Assembly (NCBI GenBank): GCA_900318065.1
Contig: ONIY01000050.1
Coordinates: 1 to 40,689, forward strand
Length of the DNA: 40,689 bases
Reading direction: 5' to 3'
From: an uncultured Prevotellaceae bacterium
GTDB lineage: Bacteria; Bacteroidota; Bacteroidia; Bacteroidales; Muribaculaceae
Shown: positions 1 to 5,922 of the stretch, in pieces
Layout: each line of letters begins with the position of its first letter
Position numbering within the stretch: position 1 is the stretch's first letter
The notes under the pieces: generated by a model
What the model was told of the DNA's origin: nothing
Database searches by the model: none
The model's input: the letters and a program-made list of their open reading frames with translations, nothing else
Program-made: the position numbers and the translations under genes

Positions 1-590
1 ATAGATGCCACCACAATCTTGCTTGGATAATCTTTCTTGAGCCTCCGCAGTATGTCGAAGTCAACCTCGGCGGGATTCTCGCTAAGCTGCTCCATGTTGC
101 GCAGGGCGTTGAAGTCGCCAGTCTTGCCCTCGCGGTTAACGACGTCGAAGCGTGGCGACACCTCGTTGATGTCTTGCAGGCAGATGGTCTTGAAGAACAC
201 TCCTGCCCAGCCGGCGTCGAAGGCGCGGGCTACCATCTCATAGTTAGTACAAATTGATGACGAAGCAAGGAAGAACGGGTTCTCACAATGCATGCCACAA
301 AAATCTATCTCGAGCGAAGGCAACTTATTAGGCAATGTAGCCTCGGGCAACAGTTTGGCAATCTGGGAAATGCGAATGGGACGGTCGTAGTGCAGACATG
401 CTTTCTCGGCATCGGCGAGGTCTTGCTCGCTGCAGTCTTTTATCCATTCCTGGGCAACAGCCACATTGCCAAAGCGTGTGGCACGAATAGCGCGTGCAGG
501 GTCTCCTGCGCGGCAAGCCTTTGTGCAAGGAGCATCATCGCACAAAAGGCAGCGAGAAACTTCCTCTTGGAGGTGTAACTGGTTTTTCAT
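1..590 (-). CDS. preA: PreA-type dihydropyrimidine/dihydroorotate dehydrogenase, 5' part only
   Basis: Partial gene: about 196 N-terminal residues are inside the window and the rest runs off the left edge. The start is the ATG at 588-590, read leftwards. Residues 1-30 contain a cysteine cluster (CLLCDDAPCTKAC) of the kind that holds an Fe-S centre in the N-terminal domain of dihydropyrimidine dehydrogenases. From about residue 75 a dihydroorotate-dehydrogenase-like FMN barrel begins (IDFCGMHCENPFFLASSS, then AGWAGVFFKTI). Known family role: NAD(P)H-linked reduction of uracil/thymine, usually with a PreT partner. I infer PreA rather than a respiratory or class-1 DHODH from the leading cysteine cluster; the C-terminal ferredoxin domain that would confirm it is not visible. 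Confidence 0.75.
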   Translation of the reverse strand, partial: MKNQLHLQEEVSRCLLCDDAPCTKACRAGDPARAIRATRFGNVAVAQEWIKDCSEQDLADAEKACLHYDRPIRISQIAKLLPEATLPNKLPSLEIDFCGMHCENPFFLASSSICTNYEMVARAFDAGWAGVFFKTICLQDINEVSPRFDVVNREGKTGDFNALRNMEQLSENPAEVDFDILRRLKKDYPSKIVVAS

Positions 591-613
591 ATCATTGTTT
601 TTTTGATTTTTTG

Positions 614-651
614 CAAAGTTACACATTATTCTTTAAAGTAACACATTATTC
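614..651 (-). promoter_or_regulatory. preA upstream region: -7 box and two direct repeats
   Basis: On the minus strand TAACTTTG (621-614) fits the Bacteroidota -7 box, 24 bases before the preA ATG. No clear -33 TTG is seen. Two 17-base direct copies of AAAGTNACACATTATTC lie at 615-631 and 635-651 with 16 of 17 identical bases and a 20-base period, so a regulator could bind the same DNA face twice, overlapping the promoter. The rest of the gap up to the HU gene (about 660-1028) holds no convincing gene; 660-780 is GC-richer and unexplained, and 781-900 is A/T-rich with a small ACCC/GGGT hairpin. Confidence 0.45.
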
Positions 652-1028
652 ATTGATTAATATCTTCTTACTGCCATGATTCCAGTTCCAGTGGCATTGC
701 AAGTGAGGGCAATGGCAGGCAAGTGGCAAGAAAACGCGCAGCACTTGAGGGTGACAGGGGCACGCACGCAACGTTTTCTTACCCAAAAAATGGGTAAAAA
801 ATGCTGAAAATGAGAAAAAAAGTAAAAAAAAAGAGTTTTTTTGCGCAATAATAGGTGCTAATTAAAAAAAAAGTACGATATTTGCACTTGCAAAAAATGA
901 GGGCATTCTTTATTAGCTTGTTTTTTAGGCGTTTCAACCACGTCGCAAGAGGCGAGTTTTGAAGTTTGTCGCTACTTTTTGGAGTGAGTGATAATTTTTT
1001 AATCAAACAATATAAAATTTTTACTAAA

Positions 1029-1304
1029 ATGACAAAAGCAGATATCGTTAGCGAAATCGCTAAGACTACAGGCATTGACAAGGCCTCAGTATTGGAGACT
1101 ATTGAGAAATTTATGGAGACAGTTAAGGATTCACTCGCCGAGGGTGAAAATGTTTACCTGAGAGGTTTTGGTAGCTTCATCGTGAAGACTCGTTCGCAGA
1201 AGACTGCCCGCAACATCTCTAAGAACACTGCCATCATCATTCCAGAGCACAAGATCCCAGCTTTCAAGCCAGCTAAGGTGTTCATGGAGCAGGTTAAGAA
1301 GTAA
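1029..1304 (+). CDS. HU/IHF-family DNA-binding protein
   Basis: A 91-residue nucleoid protein of the HU/IHF family, the usual length. The sequence starts MTKADIVSEIAKTTGIDKASV and carries the family signature GFGSFIVKTRSQKTARN at about residues 46-62 followed by a lysine/proline-rich DNA-binding arm (PEHKIPAFKPAK). The open frame extends upstream to 966, but the ATG at 1029 gives the canonical HU N-terminus. A near-consensus -7 box (GATATTTG, 877-884) lies well upstream. It is followed by the 30-residue basic protein and rng on the same strand, an order common in Bacteroidales. It binds and bends DNA as a dimer; which HU paralogue it is cannot be told from sequence. Confidence 0.93.
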   Translation: MTKADIVSEIAKTTGIDKASVLETIEKFMETVKDSLAEGENVYLRGFGSFIVKTRSQKTARNISKNTAIIIPEHKIPAFKPAKVFMEQVKK

Positions 1305-1378
1305 TCCTTGCAACTAATTGTTACAACTTCAAATACACAACTTTATAATTATTTTCTAAATATTTAATATTCAATACA

Positions 1379-1471
1379 ATGCCAAGCGGAAAGAAAAGAA
1401 AAGGCCACAAGATGGCTACGCATAAGCGCAAGAAAAGACTTAGAAAGAATCGTCACAAGAACAAGAAGTGA
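1379..1471 (+). CDS. 30-residue basic protein, AURKAIP1/COX24-like (ribosome-associated)
   Basis: A 30-residue protein with about 60 percent Lys/Arg/His: it starts MPSGKKRKGHKMATHKRKKR and ends in more Arg/Lys/His/Asn. This matches the small Bacteroidota proteins annotated as AURKAIP1/COX24-domain proteins, related to mitochondrial mS38 and the tiny actinobacterial ribosomal protein bS22. The expected role is a structural component of the small ribosomal subunit binding rRNA; that is family knowledge, not visible here. It lies 74 bases after the HU gene and upstream of rng, probably co-transcribed with one or both. It is too short for most gene callers, but composition and context leave little doubt. 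Confidence 0.82.
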   Translation: MPSGKKRKGHKMATHKRKKRLRKNRHKNKK

Positions 1472-1495
1472 TTCTTCTAGATGAGTCGGAAGCGA

Positions 1496-1554
1496 AGAAC
1501 AAACTAATGATACGGGCTCACAACGTGTTGACGCTAATTTCATTGGTTTGTTCT
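1496..1554 (+). promoter_or_regulatory. Structured leader / terminator-like hairpin upstream of rng
   Basis: AGAACAAACTAATGA (1496-1510) pairs with TCATTGGTTTGTTCT (1540-1554): 15 base pairs with one G-U. An inner CAACGTGTTG (1521-1530) can also fold. CTCGTTTTAG follows, a poor U-tract, so it may be a weak terminator of the small-protein transcript or part of the long (about 250-base) rng leader. In enterobacteria RNase E controls its own mRNA through leader hairpins; a similar role here is inference only. Confidence 0.45.
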
Positions 1555-1718
1555 CTCGTTTTAGACTAAGGCTTCTTGAACACACCGCCTCAAGGGGGCA
1601 GTTGACAAGAGCCTCACGACCCCACTCACAGCACCCATAGCCCCACAACACATTATAATATATATAGTCACCCAGGGGCAACGCGCGTGAGTGAATATCC
1701 CAAAAACAGATTTTCACG

Positions 1719-3356
1719 ATGAGAAGTGAACTGATTGTAGACGTCAAGCCCACAAGCATCAGCACCGCCCTTCTTGAGGACGGGAGGCTGATGTCGCTAC
1801 AAAGGGAGGCACGCGACGCTTCCTATGCGGTGGGAAACCTCTATTTTGCCAAGGTAAAGAAGCTCATGCCTGGACTCAATGCCGCGTTTGTCAACGTGGG
1901 CTATGGAAAAGAGGCGTTTCTTCATTACCTTGATTTAGGCTCACAATTCAAAAGCTATCTGGCATTTCTCAAGCAGGTTAAAGAAAGTGGTGGCAAGCGG
2001 CAGATGCTGCTGTCGAAGTTCAAGCTCGAATCCGACATCGACAAGCAAGGGTCGGTGACCGATGTCCTTCAGGCAGGACAGGAACTGATAGTCCAAATCT
2101 CGAAGGAACCCATCTCTACCAAGGGCCCACGACTCACCACCGAGATAACATTCACAGGACGATTCCTGGTGCTGATACCATTCAGCAACAAGATCCTGGT
2201 ATCGCAAAAGATTAAAGACCGCGCCGAGAAAACCAGGCTTCGCAGGCTCATTGAGAGCATCAAGCCCCGCAACTTTGGGGTGATAGTGCGCACCTCGGCC
2301 GAGGGCAAGAAAGCCGCCGAGCTAAATAGCGAGCTAAAAGTGCTGCTCAAGTGCTGGGACGACAGCATTGCCAAGATCAACTACAGCGAGCCGCCTTCGC
2401 TCGTCTACGAGGAAGACAGCCGTGCCGTGAGTTTGATTCGCGACATCTTCAGTCCCGAGTTTGAAAGCATTCATGTGAATAATGCCGAAGTCTATGAGCA
2501 AATTCACAACTATGTGAGCCTAATCGCCCCCGAGCGCAGCGACATTGTTAAGATTTACAGCGACGACCAGCCTATCTTCGACAAGTACAATGTCACCAGG
2601 CAGATGAAGTCGTCATTTGGCAAGACAGTTTCGTTTAGATCGGGCGCATACATAATCATCGAAAGCACCGAGGCACTGCACGTGATCGACGTGAACTCGG
2701 GTAACAGGTCCCGCAAGACCACCGACCAGGAGAGCAACGCTCTCGACGTGAACCTGCTTGCTGCCGACGAGATTGCGCGGCAGCTCAGGCTACGAGACAT
2801 GGGTGGTATCATTGTCATCGACTTCATCGACATGGCTAAGAGTGAGCACCGACAGGCTCTCTACGACCACATGCGAGAAGTGATGCAGAAGGACCGAGCA
2901 AGGCACAACATCTTGCCGCTGAGCAAGTTTGGACTCATGCAGATTACCCGCCAGCGAGTGCGACCAGCACTCGACATCGTCACTAGCGAGACGTGCCCCT
3001 CTTGTGGAGGTAAGGGGGAAGTGATGCCCTCGCTGCTCTTCACCGACCGCCTTAAAGACAAGCTCGAATACTTAATCAACGACTTGAAGGTGAGAGACTT
3101 TATTATGTATGTCCATCCATTTGTCGATGCCTATCTTAAGAAAGGCTTCTTCAGCCTTTACCGTAAATGGCGACGGGAATTTGGACGCAACTTTAAAATC
3201 ATGGCCGACCAAGACCTCGCCTACCTGCAATACCGGGTCATCGACAACCACAAGCAGGAAATTGACCTTAGCGAAGAGAAAGACACAAGCAGTTCCTCAA
3301 GCAAGAAGGAAAACCGCCTGAGGAAACAAAAAGAACAAGAAGATGCCGACGAGTGA
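1719..3356 (+). CDS. rng: Ribonuclease G/E family endoribonuclease
   Basis: A 545-residue member of the RNase E/G family, which cuts single-stranded AU-rich RNA in rRNA maturation and mRNA turnover. An S1-like region spans about residues 36-130 (VGNLYFAKVKKLMPGLNAAFVNVG). The catalytic part has the paired Mg-binding aspartates in HVIDVNSGN (D324) and IVIDFIDM (D368), and the zinc-link motif CPSCGGKG lies at 426-433. The last 25 residues are charged and rich in Ser/Lys/Glu. Length fits RNase G plus a short tail; the long scaffold of proteobacterial RNase E is absent. The ATG at 1719 gives the typical Bacteroidales N-terminus (MRSELIVDVKP). A perfect terminator follows at 3396. Confidence 0.95.
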   Translation: MRSELIVDVKPTSISTALLEDGRLMSLQREARDASYAVGNLYFAKVKKLMPGLNAAFVNVGYGKEAFLHYLDLGSQFKSYLAFLKQVKESGGKRQMLLSKFKLESDIDKQGSVTDVLQAGQELIVQISKEPISTKGPRLTTEITFTGRFLVLIPFSNKILVSQKIKDRAEKTRLRRLIESIKPRNFGVIVRTSAEGKKAAELNSELKVLLKCWDDSIAKINYSEPPSLVYEEDSRAVSLIRDIFSPEFESIHVNNAEVYEQIHNYVSLIAPERSDIVKIYSDDQPIFDKYNVTRQMKSSFGKTVSFRSGAYIIIESTEALHVIDVNSGNRSRKTTDQESNALDVNLLAADEIARQLRLRDMGGIIVIDFIDMAKSEHRQALYDHMREVMQKDRARHNILPLSKFGLMQITRQRVRPALDIVTSETCPSCGGKGEVMPSLLFTDRLKDKLEYLINDLKVRDFIMYVHPFVDAYLKKGFFSLYRKWRREFGRNFKIMADQDLAYLQYRVIDNHKQEIDLSEEKDTSSSSSKKENRLRKQKEQEDADE

Positions 3357-3395
3357 CGAGTCACCACAACACAATGGCAACTTCAACACACTTCA

Positions 3396-3430
3396 AAGCC
3401 CATGCACAGCAACGACTTGTGCATGGGCTT
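3396..3430 (+). terminator. Intrinsic terminator after rng
   Basis: Perfect 13-bp inverted repeat AAGCCCATGCACA / TGTGCATGGGCTT with a 9-base loop, followed by GAGTTTTAG. It lies between rng and the convergent XRE/toxin pair and could serve both strands. Confidence 0.75.
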
Positions 3431-3468
3431 GAGTTTTAGTCTGTGGTGATTACTTCGAGATTAGGCTG

Positions 3469-3777
3469 TCACACGCAAGCTGCAGCCTGAAAACAGTCAA
3501 CACCTAAACGTTCTTCGATTTCAGCGATTGTCTTGAATGAAAAATTCACTTTTCCCGAAAGAATCTTACTCACATATTGAGGACTTACTTTCAATCGCTC
3601 GGCAACATCATTGCGAGTTAAGTTGTTCTCCTGCATGAAGTTGATAATTGCAAGGGCTACACTCCGTGACCGTTTTAGCCAAGAAGCGTTTTCCCGACGC
3701 CATTGTGCGTCGGAGGCAAAAGTGGATTGCTCGCCTGACTGGTGAGATTCCAAAAACTCTACTGCTCTTGTTCCCAT
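3469..3777 (-). CDS. XRE-family helix-turn-helix protein, probable antitoxin
   Basis: 102 residues with a Cro/CI-type helix-turn-helix at about 46-92: NLTRNDVAERLKVSPQYVSK followed by ILSGKVNFSFKTIAEIEERLG. The first 45 residues are a polar extension. Its ATG overlaps the stop of the upstream 184-residue gene by one base (TAATG), so the two are translated as a coupled pair, toxin-like gene first, as in HigBA-type modules. A 16-bp palindrome overlapping the pair's promoter is the likely operator. The segment is AT-richer than its neighbours, suggesting acquisition. Antitoxin function is inferred from arrangement; it could simply be a regulator. Confidence 0.8.
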   Translation of the reverse strand: MGTRAVEFLESHQSGEQSTFASDAQWRRENASWLKRSRSVALAIINFMQENNLTRNDVAERLKVSPQYVSKILSGKVNFSFKTIAEIEERLGVDCFQAAACV

Positions 3778-4331
3778 TATATATCCTCCTTTCTTAAATC
3801 AATAAAACTATCTGCATCAAATACACCATTACTGATTAAAAATTGACGACAACTATTAAGTTTGTCAAGTTGCTCTTTAGTGTGTGGTCGCTCTTGCATC
3901 GTGCGTGTTAGTTTAATTGCCCCGCCAGTAATTACAAACACATTTTCTTCCAATCGTATAGCGTATACTCTTAGCCAACTTGCGTGACCGCTTCTATCCC
4001 AATTGCGTGCTTTTTCTCGTGCTAATTCTCGCACCGACATATCCATTGTACCTAATGGTTTGAACAATTCATCTAAATTATCGGTGAAAGGAATATCAAG
4101 TATCAATCGTTCTAATTGTTCGGCATCATCGAGCGTGTCTTCTATCGCATCACTAATGCGTTCAATATGAAACCTATCCTTCAAGTCGCTGAAGTTATCA
4201 ATAAAGAACTGCATTAGATACTCCATGTCGTTCCATGTGTCGAACAACAATGCCAATTCGTTCTTGGGCTTTGCCATATCACGTACTGCCCAAAGATGGT
4301 CTTTGCCTTCTATTATTCGCTCAAATCTCAT
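3777..4331 (-). CDS. Putative toxin-like protein upstream of XRE gene
   Basis: 184 residues if translation begins at the ATG at 4329-4331 (MRFERIIEGKDHLWAVR); the frame is open to an ATG at 4352, but that lies upstream of the predicted transcription start. The C-terminal third (WLRVYAIRLEENVFVITGGAIKLTRTMQERPHT) resembles the final strands of HigB/Gp49-type RNA-interfering toxins, where a Lys/Arg-rich stretch follows a 'GGAIK' strand. The N-terminal part is acidic and helical and unlike short RelE/HigB toxins, which have about 100 residues. I recognise it as a recurring Bacteroidota family next to XRE genes but know no proven activity. One-base overlap with the XRE gene; AT-rich compared with neighbours. 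Confidence 0.7.
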   Translation of the reverse strand: MRFERIIEGKDHLWAVRDMAKPKNELALLFDTWNDMEYLMQFFIDNFSDLKDRFHIERISDAIEDTLDDAEQLERLILDIPFTDNLDELFKPLGTMDMSVRELAREKARNWDRSGHASWLRVYAIRLEENVFVITGGAIKLTRTMQERPHTKEQLDKLNSCRQFLISNGVFDADSFIDLRKEDI

Positions 4332-4339
4332 ATCGACGA

Positions 4340-4382
4340 CAAAGATAGTCATTTATTTTGAATTGCGCAACTTATAAGTTGC
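4340..4382 (-). promoter_or_regulatory. Promoter and palindromic operator of the toxin/XRE pair
   Basis: Read leftwards: -33 TTG (4370-4368), a 20-base spacer, then -7 TATCTTTG (4347-4340), an exact Bacteroidota promoter. The perfect 16-bp palindrome GCAACTTATAAGTTGC (4367-4382) covers the -33 box, so a dimeric HTH protein bound there would block the promoter. This fits autorepression by the XRE protein. Transcription should begin around 4336-4334, only a few bases before the ATG at 4331. Confidence 0.7.
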
Positions 4383-4453
4383 ATTTTTTATAAACAAATA
4401 TCCATTTATCTTGAGACTCAGTAAAAAAGTCTAAATTTCTTTTACTCGGCTGG

Positions 4454-4483
4454 TTTGTAAATCGTGGGTTTTATCTACCTTTG
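4454..4483 (+). promoter_or_regulatory. Promoter of the C_GCAxxG_C_C gene
   Basis: TTTG at 4454-4457, an 18-base spacer, then TACCTTTG at 4476-4483, a consensus Bacteroidota promoter. It excludes the TTG at 4481 as a start codon and supports the ATG at 4508. Confidence 0.7.
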
Positions 4484-4507
4484 CACATCACTATTATTAA
4501 TCAAAGC

Positions 4508-4885
4508 ATGGAAACAAGAACAGCAATAGCAGTAGAGAGAAAGAAGACGTGCAACTGTGCGCAGGCAGTAATTGCAACCTATGCCGACCTGGTGGGCATC
4601 ACCCAGGAGCACGCCATGAACTTGGGCAACGCCTTTGGCAGCGGCATGGGAAACATGGAAGGCACCTGTGGCGCACTCACCGGTGCCGCCATCATCGTGG
4701 GTCTGGCAACCGCCGACAAGCAGCGTTCGCGCCAAGTGATGAGTAGCATCATGGCACAATTCCAGTCACGCAACGGCTCCACCCAGTGCCGCGCCCTGAA
4801 GGGCATAGACACCCACAAGATGCTGCGCTCCTGCCCCGATTGCGTAGCCGACGCCTGCGAGCTGCTCGAGAAAGAACTCTTTTAA
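4508..4885 (+). CDS. C_GCAxxG_C_C family protein
   Basis: 125 residues with the spaced cysteines of the C_GCAxxG_C_C family: CNCAQAV at about 15-21, GTCGALTGA at about 54-62, TQCRALKG and the closing CPDCVADAC. Family members are small cytoplasmic proteins thought to be redox- or metal-related, often found near flavin or transport genes; no reaction is established. The start is set by the promoter just upstream (-7 box ends at 4483) and by the family's N-terminus. It is divergent from the toxin/XRE pair and monocistronic as far as can be seen, since the next gene has its own promoter. Confidence 0.85.
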   Translation: METRTAIAVERKKTCNCAQAVIATYADLVGITQEHAMNLGNAFGSGMGNMEGTCGALTGAAIIVGLATADKQRSRQVMSSIMAQFQSRNGSTQCRALKGIDTHKMLRSCPDCVADACELLEKELF

Positions 4886-4933
4886 CCCAAATTCAGCCCC
4901 CAAGTCCACCACCACGCCAAAAAATGTCAATCA

Positions 4934-4965
4934 TTTGTTTTTTCCATTTTTTGCACTTATCTTTG
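4934..4965 (+). promoter_or_regulatory. Promoter of the propeller/amidase operon
   Basis: TTTG (4934-4937), a 20-base spacer and TATCTTTG (4958-4965) form a consensus Bacteroidota promoter 52 bases before the ATG at 5018. Confidence 0.75.
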
Positions 4966-5017
4966 CAAAAAGAAAGCAAATAGACCAGAATACTATCAAA
5001 ATAACACCTTTTCTGCA

Positions 5018-5908
5018 ATGAAAAAGACATTTTTACTATTAATGTGGGCATGGGCACTGGTTGCTGGCGCGCAGCAGGTGACAATCACCTCTACCACCCG
5101 CCTGCTCAAGGACGTGGAGCCCGCCTTCTACCCCACCCTCAATGCCAGTGGCGACCGCCTGCTCTATAGCGACGCCAGCGCTCACGGCCTCAAGATGCTC
5201 GACCTTGCCACCAGCAAGGTGACAACAATCAGCAACGACGACGGCGCCGGGTTCGACGCCAAGTGGAGCAACGACGGCAAGGTATACTACATCACCAGCG
5301 AGGTGAACAGCAAAGACCACCTGGTCTATCGCACAGGCAAGCGCTACGACCTGGCACGAAACACCAGCAAGGTGGTGCTTGAGGCGCAGCATGGCGCCCT
5401 TCACCTCGAGACAGGCACCCAGGGCATGGCAATCAACGGCACTCGGCACAGCTATGCCACCTCATCCAGCCGCGGCGTGAGCGTCTACACCACTGGTTCG
5501 CAACTGGTGGTCAACCAGGGCGGCAAGGAGAGTCGCTTCACTCCAGTAGAGAGCTATGCCGGCTACCTGTGGTCCTCGATTTCGCCAGGTGGCGACAAGA
5601 TAGCCTTCTTTGCCGCAGGCAAGGGCATCATCGTCACCACCCTTAAGGGCAAGGTGCTTGCCCAGCTAGGCAACTACGAGATGCCGTGCTGGTACAACAA
5701 CGACTACATCGTTGCCCAGAATGCTACCGACGATGGCCACCAGTTCACCTCGTCGCAAATCCTACTGCTCAAGGCCGACGGCACCTTCCGTCACGAGCTC
5801 ACACCCCGCACGTCGATGACCATGCAGCCCACGGCGGGCGGCGGCAAGATTGTGTACACCACCATCGACGGCAATCTCACCATGATAACAATCGACATTA
5901 ACGAATAA
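5018..5908 (+). CDS. Secreted TolB/WD40-like beta-propeller protein
   Basis: 296 residues with a signal peptide (MKKTFLLLMWAWALVAGAQQ, cleavage near residue 18). The mature part shows repeated blades of the TolB/PD40 kind: FYPTLNASGDRLLYSD, GFDAKWSNDGKVYYIT, WSSISPGGDKIAFFA and MQPTAGGGKIVYTT, each with the 'SpDGk.iyf' rhythm. Such periplasmic propellers act as binding scaffolds; there is no catalytic motif. The amidase gene begins 14 bases downstream, so the two share a transcript, and a role in handling cell-wall material is inferred from that pairing. Its own promoter lies at 4934-4965. Confidence 0.78.
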   Translation: MKKTFLLLMWAWALVAGAQQVTITSTTRLLKDVEPAFYPTLNASGDRLLYSDASAHGLKMLDLATSKVTTISNDDGAGFDAKWSNDGKVYYITSEVNSKDHLVYRTGKRYDLARNTSKVVLEAQHGALHLETGTQGMAINGTRHSYATSSSRGVSVYTTGSQLVVNQGGKESRFTPVESYAGYLWSSISPGGDKIAFFAAGKGIIVTTLKGKVLAQLGNYEMPCWYNNDYIVAQNATDDGHQFTSSQILLLKADGTFRHELTPRTSMTMQPTAGGGKIVYTTIDGNLTMITIDINE

Positions 5909-5922
5909 CTGCAACACACATT

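Noticed and set aside
779-797. TTACCC-AAAAAAT-GGGTAA hairpin as a terminator
   Set aside because: Only six pairs and followed by A rather than T on the plus strand; no T-tract on the minus strand either.
657-1081. Two minus-strand frames upstream of HU
   Set aside because: Cover A/T-rich promoter DNA; translations are Phe/Lys-rich with no family resemblance.
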